Counted from the stretch's first letter, positions 18,692-28,216 are shown. The stretch is DNA of 64,000 bases from Thalassotalea hakodatensis (GCF_030295995.1 NZ_AP027365.1:558001-622000); one strand, 5' to 3'. Notes: generated from the letters alone by a model not told the origin. Numbers and translations are program-made.

Positions 18692-19432
18692 ATGAAATTA
18701 TTTTTTACCTTACTCCTTACCTTGTTTTTCACTGCCTCGGCATTGGCTGAACAAGCAAGAGTTGCCGTTGCATCTAATTTTATTTTACCGATGAAGTCGC
18801 TTATTGAAGCGTTTGAAGCTAACTCTCCTTATTTCATAAAAGCGTCTTATGGTTCTTCGGGAAAGCTCTTCGCGCAAATATCTCATGGCGCACCTTTTGA
18901 TATCTTTTTTTCTGCTGATCAAGCAAAACCAGACGCTCTTATTTCTTCAGGATTAGCAACAGCAGAGCACCGCTTTACCTATGCTCAAGGTAAGTTGCTG
19001 TTATGGTCGAATAAACGTTCTTCAGTTAAAACAGTATCTGAAGTATTAATGGGGGGTCAATATAATAAAATTGCACTTGCAAACCCTAAATTGGCACCCT
19101 ATGGAGCAGCAGCAAAATCAGTGCTAGTGGAGTTGTCATTGGCAAATGCAACGAGAAAAAAATGGGTGATGGGAGAAAACATTAGTCAAGTATATAGTTT
19201 TGTTGCGTATGGCAGTGTTGATATAGGGTTTGTGGCACAATCTCAATTGATAACGAGTAACGTGAGTGGACAAGTATGGCAAATTCCTCCTTCGCTTTAC
19301 GAACCTATTAATCAAGATGCAGTATTATTAATGAAAAGCAAAACGAATATAGCAGCAATGGCTTTTTGGACATTTTTGCACACAGATGAAGCCAAAAAGA
19401 TAATTCAGGCTTATGGCTACGAGACTTTTTGA
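18692..19432 (+). CDS. modA: Molybdate ABC transporter substrate-binding protein
   Basis: Periplasmic molybdate/tungstate-binding protein, 246 aa, first gene of modABC. A signal peptide ends near residue 19 (ASALA). The mature protein begins RVAVASNFILPMKSLIEAFE and contains the anion-binding SYGSSGKLFAQI and GAPFDIFFSADQ motifs typical of ModA. modB begins at or just after its stop codon. No ModE regulator gene or clear ModE site was found in the 214-bp upstream region. Confidence 0.93.
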   Translation: MKLFFTLLLTLFFTASALAEQARVAVASNFILPMKSLIEAFEANSPYFIKASYGSSGKLFAQISHGAPFDIFFSADQAKPDALISSGLATAEHRFTYAQGKLLLWSNKRSSVKTVSEVLMGGQYNKIALANPKLAPYGAAAKSVLVELSLANATRKKWVMGENISQVYSFVAYGSVDIGFVAQSQLITSNVSGQVWQIPPSLYEPINQDAVLLMKSKTNIAAMAFWTFLHTDEAKKIIQAYGYETF

Positions 19433-19446
19433 GGTTAACAAACACA

Positions 19447-20154
19447 ATGCTTTCAGCTGAAGATTTTGGTGCTATTTGGCTAACGATAAAACTGGCAACT
19501 ACAGTTACTGTATTATTATTACTTGTCGGCACTCCTATTGCGTGGTGGTTAACGCATACAAGCAGTCGGCTTAAAGCCGTTGTAAATGCATTAGTTACCT
19601 TGCCCTTAGTGTTGCCGCCCACAGTTATTGGTTTTTACTTACTGATCACAATGGGGCCTGATGGCGTTATTGGCCAATTCACTCAAATGATTGGCCTTGG
19701 TATATTACCTTTTACCTTTTGGGGATTGGTGATCGCGTCTATGGTGTATTCGTTACCATTTGTGGTGCAGCCAATTCACAATGCAATGCAGGCGGTTGGT
19801 AAACGACCTGTAGAGGTTGCAGCAACATTGAGGGCTGGGCCAATGGAACAATTTTTTACGGTCGTTTTACCTTTAGCAAAACCAGGCTTTATCAGTGCTG
19901 CGGTATTAGGTTTTGCACATACCGTTGGTGAATTTGGTGTTGTTTTGATGATTGGTGGTAACATTCCAGATGAAACAAAAGTGATCTCAGTGCAAATTTA
20001 TGATCACGTTGAAGCTTTGCAATACACCCAAGCGCACACGTTATCATTAACCATGGTACTCTTCTCTTTTGCGGTGTTGTTGCTGTTACATTCAGTGCAA
20101 CGTCGTTCGAACTCGAATGTGTTTTTAGCGAAAGGACAATCGTCTAATGACTAA
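19447..20154 (+). CDS. modB: Molybdate ABC transporter permease
   Basis: Inner-membrane permease of about 235 aa with five to six TM segments and the EAA loop VEVAATLRAGPMEQFFTVVLPLAKPG that contacts ModC. I start at the ATG at 19447 because the protein then aligns with the usual ModB N-terminus and GAGG lies upstream. A TTG at 19429 in the same frame would overlap modA. The 3' end overlaps modC by 8 bp, which fits translational coupling. Confidence 0.92.
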   Translation: MLSAEDFGAIWLTIKLATTVTVLLLLVGTPIAWWLTHTSSRLKAVVNALVTLPLVLPPTVIGFYLLITMGPDGVIGQFTQMIGLGILPFTFWGLVIASMVYSLPFVVQPIHNAMQAVGKRPVEVAATLRAGPMEQFFTVVLPLAKPGFISAAVLGFAHTVGEFGVVLMIGGNIPDETKVISVQIYDHVEALQYTQAHTLSLTMVLFSFAVLLLLHSVQRRSNSNVFLAKGQSSND

Positions 20155-21241
20155 CTGTCCACAGATATCAGCAAAATTTTCATTGTTCAGAACGCAGAAA
20201 ACACAGCATGACAGCTTTGTATTAGACGTTGATTTTTCAATCCCTTTTCGCGGCGTAACGGCTATATTTGGTCATTCAGGCTCCGGTAAAACAACGTTGC
20301 TGCGTTTAATTGCAGGGTTGGAAAAGTGCCAACAAGGACAGATAGTGGTTGATCAACATGTTTGGCAGCAAGGGGATGTTTTTTTGCCTGCCCATCAACG
20401 CACCATAGGGTATGTGTTTCAAGAACCGAGCTTGTTTGATCATTTAACTATCATCAAGAATTTACAATACGCACTTAAACGTGCTGATTCACCCGTTTCA
20501 AATGCACATTATAATGAGGTGATTGAACTACTTGCACTCGAACCATTATTAACAAGATACCCGACACAGCTTTCAGGAGGTGAGAAACAACGCGTTGCTA
20601 TTGCTCGCGCAATTTTCATTCAGCCAACGGTATTACTGATGGATGAGCCTCTTGCCTCATTGGATGGAAAACGAAAAGCAGAAATTCTGAGCTATTTAGA
20701 AACATTAACGAAAGTCGTGAAAATTCCCATTATTTATGTCAGCCATTCGGTAGATGAAATCATGCGTCTTGCTGACCATGTCTTAGTATTAGATGCAGGG
20801 AAAATTAGTGCACAGGGTAGCGTTTTTGAAGTGTTTTCACGTTTAGACGTAACGTTAGGGCAAGATAAAGGGGTCGTTTTATCAGGGAAAATTGTTGCGT
20901 TTGAGCCTCAGTGGCGGTTGGCAAAGTTTGAGTTTTCTGGTGGCGATTTGTGGCTTCCTGATAACGATTTTAACCTTAACCAAACAGTTCGTGTTCAGGT
21001 GAAGGCTTCCGATATTAGTGTTACTAATACATGTCTTGATGACTCGAGTGTTTTAAATCGTTTAGCTGCGAAGGTTGTCGCTATCAACGAACAAGCAGAA
21101 CAAGCAATGGCCTTAGTGCAATTATGTGTTGGCGATAGTATGTTCATTGCGCAACTGACACGAAAATCTATTGCAAACTTAGCATTATCTCCAGGTAATC
21201 ATGTGTGGTTACAAGTAAAGTCGACCGCGATTGTGCGTTAA
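20147..21241 (+). CDS. modC: Molybdate ABC transporter ATP-binding protein
   Basis: ATPase of the molybdate importer, 364 aa. Walker A is GHSGSGKT (42-49), the Q-loop is in FQEPS, the signature is LSGGEKQ (142-148), Walker B ends at Asp166-Glu167 (LLMDEP), and the H-loop is in VSHSVDE. A C-terminal TOBE (Mop-like) domain at about 295-360 could bind molybdate and regulate transport. It overlaps modB by 8 bp. Confidence 0.93.
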   Translation: MTNCPQISAKFSLFRTQKTQHDSFVLDVDFSIPFRGVTAIFGHSGSGKTTLLRLIAGLEKCQQGQIVVDQHVWQQGDVFLPAHQRTIGYVFQEPSLFDHLTIIKNLQYALKRADSPVSNAHYNEVIELLALEPLLTRYPTQLSGGEKQRVAIARAIFIQPTVLLMDEPLASLDGKRKAEILSYLETLTKVVKIPIIYVSHSVDEIMRLADHVLVLDAGKISAQGSVFEVFSRLDVTLGQDKGVVLSGKIVAFEPQWRLAKFEFSGGDLWLPDNDFNLNQTVRVQVKASDISVTNTCLDDSSVLNRLAAKVVAINEQAEQAMALVQLCVGDSMFIAQLTRKSIANLALSPGNHVWLQVKSTAIVR

Positions 21242-21248
21242 ATAACCG

Positions 21249-21368
21249 TTTCATCAATAGTGATGCTCGACCCAACAATCATTTGATGAAATACATTTAG
21301 CGTAATTACATCATGACCACTTAATTGATTGGATTGGTATTAAGACTGTATAGCAATCGACCAATCAA
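21249..21368. other. Intergenic inverted repeats after modC
   Basis: Two separate inverted repeats occur in this AT-rich spacer: TTTCATCAA (21249-21257) with TTGATGAAA (21283-21291), and TTGATTGG (21325-21332) with CCAATCAA (21361-21368). Neither has the tight loop and T-run of a terminator. They could be operators for the peptidase gene downstream or RNA structure. Confidence 0.35.
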
Positions 21369-21485
21369 CAAAAACATACGTCGGCTTGGTCTGGTTTTTT
21401 TTTGCAATGCCCTTTATAGTGATTAGCTAATCGCAACCTGCGGTCGTGAATAAATTATATAATTAAAAAGCCCAAAGAGTATTTT

Positions 21486-23162
21486 ATGAAACTTACACAC
21501 CTTACCTCAGCAAGTCTATTATCACTTGCGATGTTGACAGCATGCGGTCAACAAGAGGCAAAACAAGAAACAACTGTTTCGGTACAACCTGAACAAGTCG
21601 ATGCAGAACGTATTAAAGCCCACGTTGAATTTTTAGCTGATGATACGCTGCTAGGGCGTGATACTGGTAGCACTGGTTATCAAATTGCGGCAAATTACGT
21701 TATCTCAAATTTCAAGCAAATAGGGTTACAACCACAAGGTGATCACGATACGTTTGAACAACAAGTAACGTTTCGTAAAACGTTTCTAGAAGAAGGCTCT
21801 GCAACCTTAGCCGTTGAAACTGCATCAGGTACGAAAGAGTTAGTGTTTAAGGATGAGTTCCTAGCTTCTGGTTCTTCAATTGAAAAAGAATCATTTGTGC
21901 AAGCTGACACTGTGTTTGTCGGCTACGGTATTATCGCATCTGACTTTGGCTACAATGATTATGAAAACATTGATGTTGAAGGGAAAGTGGTTGTTGCCTT
22001 AACCGGTCGCCCGAATGATTTACCGTCAGAAGAAGGTGCTCATATTGGTTCAGGACGTGAAAAAATTCGTCACGCAGCTGAACGTGGCGCAGTAGGGTTT
22101 ATTACAGTACACACACCAAAACGTAATAAAGTCCGCGACTTTTCTGTTTCAGCAAAATATGCGAGTGCACCTCGATTAAGCTGGGTTGGTAAAGATGGTA
22201 AACCAAATGGCGTATATGAATCGATTAAAGGCGGCGCTTACATTAATCATGAAGCAGCAGCTGTATTGTTTGAAGGTGCTGCAGAATCACTAGAGTCGGT
22301 GTTTGAAAAAGATACCAATAATGAAGCTGTAAAAGGCTTTGCGTTAAACAGCAAGGTAACGATGGCGAAAAAATCTCGTCATGAAGAAATTACTAGTCCG
22401 AATGTTGTTGCGACTTTGGAAGGTAGCGATCCAAAATTAAAGAATGAGTATGTGGTTTTTTCTGCGCATTTAGATCATATCGGTGTGAGTAAACATCACG
22501 GTGATCATGAAGAAGGCGAAGAGGTTGATAGCATCAATAATGGTGCATTAGATAATGCGTCAGGTGTCTCTATTTTATTAGAGACGGCGCGTTTGTTAGC
22601 GTCACAACCAGCGCCCAAACGTTCAGTATTGTTTGTGGTAGTAACTGGTGAAGAAAAAGGCTTATTAGGTTCTTCTTATTTTGCCAATAACCCTACCGTT
22701 CCAGGTACGCAAATGGTGGCGAATGTAAACTTAGATATGCCATTAATTTTATACCCTTTTGCTGATGTGATTGCCTTTGGTTCAACCCACTCTAGTTTAG
22801 GGCCAATTGTTGAGTCAGCGGCTGGTAAAGTTGATGTTAGCTTAAGCCCGGATCCAATGCCAGAACAAGCGTTATTTACACGCAGCGACCATTACAGTTT
22901 TGTAAAAGCAGGCATTCCATCGGTGTTCTTGATGACAGGCTTTAAATCAAAAGATCCAAATATTGATGGTGGCAAAATGTTTAAAGATTTCTTAAAAAAC
23001 CATTATCACCAACACAGTGATCAAATTGATTTACCGATTCGTTGGGATGCTGCGGCTGATTTTGCCGAAGTAAACATGATGATTGGTTTAGAAATTGCCA
23101 ATGGTGATAAACGTCCAGCATGGAACCAAGGTAATTTCTTCGGTAAAACATTTGCACAATAA
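21486..23162 (+). CDS. M28-family zinc aminopeptidase, lipoprotein, with PA domain
   Basis: Envelope metallopeptidase of 558 aa. The N-terminal signal ends in a lipobox (MLTACG, Cys near 20). A protease-associated (PA) domain occupies about 110-260, inserted ahead of the catalytic core. The M28 zinc-site motifs are visible: SAHLDHIG, LDNASGV, the catalytic Glu pair in TGEEKGLLGS, and TRSDHYSF, with VNLDMP nearby. It should release N-terminal amino acids from peptides at the cell surface or periplasm. It is a single gene between its own promoter region and a strong terminator. A second, different M28 peptidase is encoded at 42181. Confidence 0.9.
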   Translation: MKLTHLTSASLLSLAMLTACGQQEAKQETTVSVQPEQVDAERIKAHVEFLADDTLLGRDTGSTGYQIAANYVISNFKQIGLQPQGDHDTFEQQVTFRKTFLEEGSATLAVETASGTKELVFKDEFLASGSSIEKESFVQADTVFVGYGIIASDFGYNDYENIDVEGKVVVALTGRPNDLPSEEGAHIGSGREKIRHAAERGAVGFITVHTPKRNKVRDFSVSAKYASAPRLSWVGKDGKPNGVYESIKGGAYINHEAAAVLFEGAAESLESVFEKDTNNEAVKGFALNSKVTMAKKSRHEEITSPNVVATLEGSDPKLKNEYVVFSAHLDHIGVSKHHGDHEEGEEVDSINNGALDNASGVSILLETARLLASQPAPKRSVLFVVVTGEEKGLLGSSYFANNPTVPGTQMVANVNLDMPLILYPFADVIAFGSTHSSLGPIVESAAGKVDVSLSPDPMPEQALFTRSDHYSFVKAGIPSVFLMTGFKSKDPNIDGGKMFKDFLKNHYHQHSDQIDLPIRWDAAADFAEVNMMIGLEIANGDKRPAWNQGNFFGKTFAQ

Positions 23163-23184
23163 TTAGTACAAATTATAAGGTGCT

Positions 23185-23210
23185 AAAAACGTGGCTATTG
23201 CCACGTTTTT
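23185..23210 (+). terminator. Terminator after M28 peptidase
   Basis: AAAAACGTGGC (23185-23195) and GCCACGTTTTT (23200-23210) pair perfectly across a TATT loop. Confidence 0.9.
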
Positions 23211-23273
23211 TATTTTCAACCCTTAAATAAACGCGTTACACTCATATGTGACAATAATAAATAAAGGCTGTGT

Positions 23274-24116
23274 ATGAACGCTCATGATTATGCAATACAA
23301 GCGAACGGTTCGTTCGCTTTACCTGACGCATGTTTCAAGGTTAAAGCATTAATGGAAGATGAATCTTCATGTATTGAAGACTTTGCCAATGTGATCAGTG
23401 TTGATCCGTCGATGACTTCAAGGTTATTGCAAATAGCGAACAGCGCAATTTACAGCTTTCCAGGTGAAGTTAGCACTATTTCAAGAGCTATTACGATAAT
23501 AGGCACACAAGCTATTTATAACATGATGCTCGTTGATGTTGCCGCCTCTGCATTTAAGCACTTTTCAAACCAAGCGATAGATTTAAAACGCTTTTGGCGC
23601 ATGAGTGTTTTTTGTGGATTAGCGACAAAAAATTTATCGATTAAAGCGGGAATTCGCGATATAGAACGTTTATTTGTCGCAGGCTTATTGCAAAACTTTG
23701 GTGAATTAATTGTTGCGAAAGTATCACCGGAACTTGCTAAAACGTGTGAAAGTTATGATGCTGAACACTTACCGTGGATGGTTCAACAACAAACTTTGGG
23801 GTTTACCTATACTGAAATATCTGCAGAGTTATTAAAGATTTGGCAAATACCGGAAAAGATTATTCTACCTATTCGACACTACAATGAAGCACAAGATATT
23901 CAAATTAATAAAGATGTTAAAGTGCTTTATTTAGCAACACGCTTGGCACTTGTTGATGCTCATCCTGACCGCTTTAGTTATGATGACACGATTGATGAAT
24001 CACTATGCCAAAGCTTGGGCATTTCAACCGACGATTTAAACTTAGCTGCTGACTTTGCCAGCCAAGAAGCGGAACATATATTATCGATTATGGATGCTAA
24101 ACACTTTACTCGATAA
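23274..24116 (+). CDS. HDOD domain protein (paralogue 1)
   Basis: A 280-aa cytoplasmic protein made almost wholly of an HDOD domain, an HD-related fold usually lacking enzymatic activity and used in signalling. The typical core is seen in VISVDPSMTSRLLQIANSA, AITIIGTQAI and ERLFVAGLLQNFGELIV. It is clearly a paralogue of the protein at 31399: same length, with matching blocks DEx2Sx2D, DPxx4LxxANS and xxERLFxxGLxxNxGEL. HDOD proteins often act in signalling, biofilm or chemotaxis circuits; the specific role here is unknown. Confidence 0.87.
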   Translation: MNAHDYAIQANGSFALPDACFKVKALMEDESSCIEDFANVISVDPSMTSRLLQIANSAIYSFPGEVSTISRAITIIGTQAIYNMMLVDVAASAFKHFSNQAIDLKRFWRMSVFCGLATKNLSIKAGIRDIERLFVAGLLQNFGELIVAKVSPELAKTCESYDAEHLPWMVQQQTLGFTYTEISAELLKIWQIPEKIILPIRHYNEAQDIQINKDVKVLYLATRLALVDAHPDRFSYDDTIDESLCQSLGISTDDLNLAADFASQEAEHILSIMDAKHFTR

Positions 24117-24241
24117 CTTACTGTTAAATAATGTTTTATTTTGATTTGTATGATTAAGTGCACTGTTTATTATACATTTGCAGGTAAATGATCGACGAGT
24201 AAGACAAGACATTCTCTTAAAAGCTTGATAGCATCTGGCAA

Positions 24242-24289
24242 CTAAAATTTGTCAGCGCGAGTCTAGCACGGCGCTACAGCCAAATTTAG
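24242..24289. other. Nested stem-loop upstream of NSS transporter
   Basis: CTAAAATTTG (24242-24251) pairs with CAAATTTAG (24281-24289) with one bulge. Inside it AGCGC (24254-24258) pairs with GCGCT (24271-24275). It sits about 55 bp before the transporter start with no T-run after it, so it could be a leader structure. It matches no riboswitch that I recognise. Confidence 0.4.
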
Positions 24290-24343
24290 CAACTTTAATC
24301 CTGTGATTACGTGCCTAAAAAAATATTATAATGAAGGACATTT

Positions 24344-25768
24344 ATGACCGCATCTAGAGAACACTTTAGCTCACGACTCGGTTTTATCTTAGCCGCTGCT
24401 GGTTCAGCAGTGGGTATTGGTAACTTAGTTGGTTTTCCGGTAAATGCCGCCAAAAATGGTGGTGGCGCTTTTTTATTAATGTATGCCTTATTCGTCTTTT
24501 TTATTTGCTTGCCTGTGATGATCGCAGAAATGGCGGTAGGAAGAAAAACGCAAAAAGAACCGGTAGGTGCTTATAAAGACTTAAGCGGTGGTAGCAAGTT
24601 TTGGGGAGCTGCCGGCTTTCTAGGCGTGTTAACGCCATTTATGATAGCCGTGTTCTATATGGTGCTAACGGTTTGGCTATTTGGCTATATTGCGTTAACG
24701 GTTTCAGGGCAACTTGATTTTCTAGCCAGTAGCGAAGGGTTTGGTATATTCATCAATAGTCCTTATTTATTTGTTGCTATGGCAGTTGTTGCTGGCATTA
24801 TTAATTACATATTGGTTGCTGGAGTTAAAGACGGTATAGAGCGAGCTGCAAAAGTACTGATGCCTGCATTACTGGTGATGTTAATCATCATGGTGGTGTT
24901 TGTGTTATCACTAGATAATGCGTTTGCAGGGGTCAAGTTTTTTATTATTCCTGACTTTTCAAAAATTACCCCTTCAGTCATTAACGGCGCGCTTTCGCAA
25001 TCGTTTTTCTCATTATCGTTAGGTATGGGTATTTTAATTACCTACGGTTCATACATTAACCGAAAAACCGATATCACAAACTCAGCTAAATTAGTGGCGA
25101 TAACGGATACTGGGGTAGCCTTTACGGCTGGCTTAATGATACTACCAGCGGTGTTTTCATTTAATCCAGAGGTTAACCCTCAAGAGTTAAGCGATAGCTC
25201 TGTATCGCTAATTTTTACTTTCTTACCTAAAATATTTTTAGCGTTACAAACCTCTATTGGTTACCTTGGTGCGAGTGTTGTTGCTACGTTCTTTTTTACA
25301 CTGGTATTTTTTGCCGCGATTACTTCTTTAGTTTCGATACTAGAAGTACCTGTATCATATTTGGTGACAGAAAAATGTCATAGCCGTAAAAAAGCCTTAA
25401 CCGTTTTATTAATGACTGCTGGCGTACTCGCTGTGTTTGCTACGTTATCATTTGGTATGGTTGCATTCTTCACTGAATTTACTTCGTACGCGGGCGGTAA
25501 CAGATCGTTCTTTGATGTGGTGTACGACATTTTCTACGATACGATATTGCCGCTGAATGGTTTCTTATTGTGTGTGTTTGTTAGTTACCGTTGGAAGAAA
25601 CAACAACTAACAAAAGAACTCTCAGTGGGTAATGACAACTATGCAGGCTCGTGGGTAGAAAAATACGTTAACTTTTCGTTAGGTACTTTTGTGCCAGTTA
25701 TTGTGTTTTTCATCTTTATCAATACGGTGATCACAAAGTTTTGGGGAATTAACCTGTTTGGTGTGTGA
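24344..25768 (+). CDS. Sodium-dependent transporter, NSS/SNF family
   Basis: Inner-membrane Na+/solute symporter of 474 aa with about 11-12 TM helices. The N-terminus carries the family signature SRLGFILAAAGSAVGIGNLVGFP in TM1, with the unwound GSAVGIGN segment that binds Na+ and substrate, then GGGAFLLMY in TM2. The substrate is probably an amino acid or related amine; it cannot be read from sequence. It is a single gene followed by a strong terminator. Confidence 0.9.
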   Translation: MTASREHFSSRLGFILAAAGSAVGIGNLVGFPVNAAKNGGGAFLLMYALFVFFICLPVMIAEMAVGRKTQKEPVGAYKDLSGGSKFWGAAGFLGVLTPFMIAVFYMVLTVWLFGYIALTVSGQLDFLASSEGFGIFINSPYLFVAMAVVAGIINYILVAGVKDGIERAAKVLMPALLVMLIIMVVFVLSLDNAFAGVKFFIIPDFSKITPSVINGALSQSFFSLSLGMGILITYGSYINRKTDITNSAKLVAITDTGVAFTAGLMILPAVFSFNPEVNPQELSDSSVSLIFTFLPKIFLALQTSIGYLGASVVATFFFTLVFFAAITSLVSILEVPVSYLVTEKCHSRKKALTVLLMTAGVLAVFATLSFGMVAFFTEFTSYAGGNRSFFDVVYDIFYDTILPLNGFLLCVFVSYRWKKQQLTKELSVGNDNYAGSWVEKYVNFSLGTFVPVIVFFIFINTVITKFWGINLFGV

Positions 25769-25790
25769 TCGTATTTGAACGTCTAATAGA

Positions 25791-25826
25791 AAAGGCTGTA
25801 TCAATTTGATACGGCCTTTGTTTTTT
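25791..25826 (+). terminator. Terminator after NSS transporter, abutting the next gene
   Basis: AAAGGCTGTATC (25791-25802) pairs with GATACGGCCTTT (25808-25819), followed by GTTTTTT. It ends one base before the ribosome-binding site of the methyltransferase gene, so that gene must be expressed from read-through or from a promoter inside this short region. Confidence 0.88.
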
Positions 25827-25838
25827 AAGGAAGTTACT

Positions 25839-26744
25839 TTGTTTTTAACCGAAGTTGAGCAAAATATCACTGCTGCTGATTTTAGCCAGTGCCAACGTTT
25901 ATTTCATGGTCGAGGACATGCTTTTGAAAATTTTGAGCATGTGAACGTTGATTGGTTAGCGCCTGTTGTGTTGATCACTTTGTATCAAACTGTTGATGAT
26001 GTGTGGTTACACGAAACGGCAGATATGTTATTAAACCGTGTGCCTTTATGCCGTTCCGTGCAAGTACAAAGGCGCTACCTTGCTAAAGCACCCACTGAAG
26101 TTTTGTTAGGTGAAACAATTTCTGAAACTGAGGTTACCGAACATGGTTTGCACTATCACATTCAATTAGGTAAATCGCAAAATATTGGCTTGTTTCTAGA
26201 TATGGCTAATGGTCGTCAATGGGTACAAGCTCACGCTGAGGGCAAAAAAGTACTTAATTTGTTTGCATATACTTGTGCTTTTTCCGTTGCAGCAGTAGCA
26301 GGTGGCGCGAGCAAAGTGGTAAACATTGATATGGCGAAAGGAGCATTGGCTAAAGGGCGTGATAATCATCGGCTTAATCAGCATGATTTATCAAAGGTGA
26401 TTTTTGAAGGTGTTGATATTTTTAAATCATACAATCGATTAAAAAAATATGGACCTTATCAACTCATGATTTGCGATCCACCCTCCTTTCAAAAAGGCAG
26501 TGTAAATATCGCGCGTGATTATAAAAAAATTCTGTCACGTATTCCGCAGCTACTCAGCCCTGATGCAGAATTATTGCTATGTTTAAATTCGCCAGATCTT
26601 GATGAACAGTTTTTACTTGAAGAAATGAAAAGAGAGTGCCCCGATTGTCAATTTATCGAAAAAATATTGAACCCAACAGTGTTCAAAGAAGCGACTGCTG
26701 GTAAGGGGTTAAAAGCACTCAAGTTTAAGTATTTACCGCTTTAA
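25839..26744 (+). CDS. Class I SAM-dependent methyltransferase, RlmK/RlmI-like
   Basis: A 301-aa Rossmann-fold methyltransferase resembling the C-terminal half of RlmL (RlmK) and RlmI. The SAM motif is VLNLFAYTCAFSVAAVAGGA, an acidic residue follows in VVNIDMAKGAL, and the catalytic-type motif is CDPPSFQKG. The FLDMANGRQW segment before motif I is typical of these 23S rRNA cytosine/guanine methyltransferases. I choose the TTG at 25839 because AAGGAA lies 6 bp upstream; the in-frame codons further upstream lie in the preceding terminator. Which nucleotide it modifies is unknown. It overlaps the convergent LysE gene by 4 bp. Confidence 0.8.
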   Translation: MFLTEVEQNITAADFSQCQRLFHGRGHAFENFEHVNVDWLAPVVLITLYQTVDDVWLHETADMLLNRVPLCRSVQVQRRYLAKAPTEVLLGETISETEVTEHGLHYHIQLGKSQNIGLFLDMANGRQWVQAHAEGKKVLNLFAYTCAFSVAAVAGGASKVVNIDMAKGALAKGRDNHRLNQHDLSKVIFEGVDIFKSYNRLKKYGPYQLMICDPPSFQKGSVNIARDYKKILSRIPQLLSPDAELLLCLNSPDLDEQFLLEEMKRECPDCQFIEKILNPTVFKEATAGKGLKALKFKYLPL

Positions 26745-27358
26745 TTAATAACAACGCGCGCGGCAAGTAAAATTAAAAAACTGCCGGTGATCCTATCAAT
26801 GATATGGCTGTTATTTTTAAGTTTTTCGATAACAGGGCCTCTGGAAAATAAAAAAGCGACAAGGATATACCATAGGGCATCGATACAGCCTACTGTTGCT
26901 ACCATGATAGCTTTTTCATTGAACGTTGCCTCTGGGCTTACAAACTGACTAAACAATGCGAGAAAAAAGATCGCAAGTTTAGGGTTTAAAAATGCAATTA
27001 AAAAGCCGTCTCGCCAACCATTTACTTTTTTGTCAGCGCTTTGACTTGTGTCGTTATTATCGCTGGCTTTTATAGGCTTACTCATCAAGGCTTTAATACC
27101 TAAGTAACATAAGAAAGCAGCACCAGCGTATTGTATTATCTGAAAGAGAATGGGTGATTGAACAATAAGTACTGCAATACCTAAAGTGGTAAGTGCGGCA
27201 TATAACGCAACGCCTACACCGTGACTTATTGCGGTGGCATATCCTTGTATTGCATTACCGTGCAAGGTGTTTTTTACCACCACAGCCAAGCTAGGACCAG
27301 GCGATAATGCTCCCATAATGCAAATAGCAACTAATGATAGCCACAAATGTAATTCCAT
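26741..27358 (-). CDS. LysE/RhtB-family exporter
   Basis: Inner-membrane exporter of 205 aa with about six TM segments. It carries the N-terminal SPGPSLAVVVKN motif, a variant of the RhtB-family GPxxxxV block, and FLNPKLAIFFLALFSQFV in the middle. RhtB proteins export neutral amino acids or homoserine lactones; the substrate here is unknown. It begins 9 bp after the stop of the secreted DNA ligase, so the two are probably co-transcribed. Confidence 0.85.
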   Translation of the reverse strand: MELHLWLSLVAICIMGALSPGPSLAVVVKNTLHGNAIQGYATAISHGVGVALYAALTTLGIAVLIVQSPILFQIIQYAGAAFLCYLGIKALMSKPIKASDNNDTSQSADKKVNGWRDGFLIAFLNPKLAIFFLALFSQFVSPEATFNEKAIMVATVGCIDALWYILVAFLFSRGPVIEKLKNNSHIIDRITGSFLILLAARVVIN

Positions 27359-27367
27359 TGAAAAATC

Positions 27368-28216
27368 CTACTCTGCTGGGCGAATGCGTAAAAAGCTCGC
27401 AAATTTTGGCACACCTCGCTTGGTTTTACCAATATATTGATAGGTTATTGTACTGCCAATTGCTGGTGGTTGTTGTCGTTCTTTATCACTAAAACCAGAG
27501 CCAATCCGAAAGGTTAAGCCGTTGGGCATTTTTACCTGTAATGAACCTAGCATACCAGTATACTTACCTTTGCCAGCTATATGCGCGACTACTTGTGCTT
27601 CGGCATCCTGTTTTCGCTTTAATTTCATCAATGCCTGTGTTCTGCCTACTTGGTAATAGGTATCTTTATGATGCAGCATTAATCCTTCACCTTGGTTGTT
27701 AATCACAGTAGAAAGTTTGTTTTCTAATGCTGAAAAAGTGGCGACTTTTACTTGAGGGATCATTTGAAGGTAAGGTGAATTAGCCTGTTGAATAAGTGCT
27801 TCTAAGGCTGAAATTCGTGCGGTAAACGTGCCTGAGTGTTCAGGTAAATCGAAGATCATAAAAGTTAATTGACGCCAACACGAATAATGCTGAGTACCTT
27901 GTTTCGCGATACAATACATTGTCGCTTGAAACTCTCCATGGCTTAACCAAATCTCGCCATCTAATGGTGTGTTTGGCCATCGTTTAATAAACCATGAAGG
28001 TACATTAATGTGGTTTCCATTGCGTGTTTTTAATGACTTACCTGTCCATCTACCACGAACACCGTCTAGTTTTTCACTGACCCAATATTGGCTAATATCA
28101 TCTGGTTTTTGGTAAGTAACGCTGTGTTGTAACCCATCGATTTCAGCGGCTTTTAATGTTATTAATCCTGACAATAATAACAATGCTAAGCAGGAAGTCA
28201 TAAGATAATTGGCCAT
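27368..28216 (-). CDS. ATP-dependent DNA ligase with signal peptide (Lig E-like)
   Basis: Minimal ATP-dependent DNA ligase of 282 aa. The N-terminus is a hydrophobic signal (TSCLALLLLSGLITLKAAE), so the enzyme is probably periplasmic. The nucleotidyltransferase motif I is EKLDGVRG with the catalytic Lys near residue 49; EGLMLHHKD is motif IV and LMKLKRKQDAEA is motif V. A small OB-fold follows with SGFSDKERQQPP. Family knowledge: secreted ligases of this type occur in Neisseria, Vibrio and relatives and have been linked to external or incoming DNA. AAGGACG precedes the ATG. It probably shares an operon with the LysE exporter. Confidence 0.88.
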   Translation of the reverse strand: MANYLMTSCLALLLLSGLITLKAAEIDGLQHSVTYQKPDDISQYWVSEKLDGVRGRWTGKSLKTRNGNHINVPSWFIKRWPNTPLDGEIWLSHGEFQATMYCIAKQGTQHYSCWRQLTFMIFDLPEHSGTFTARISALEALIQQANSPYLQMIPQVKVATFSALENKLSTVINNQGEGLMLHHKDTYYQVGRTQALMKLKRKQDAEAQVVAHIAGKGKYTGMLGSLQVKMPNGLTFRIGSGFSDKERQQPPAIGSTITYQYIGKTKRGVPKFASFLRIRPAE

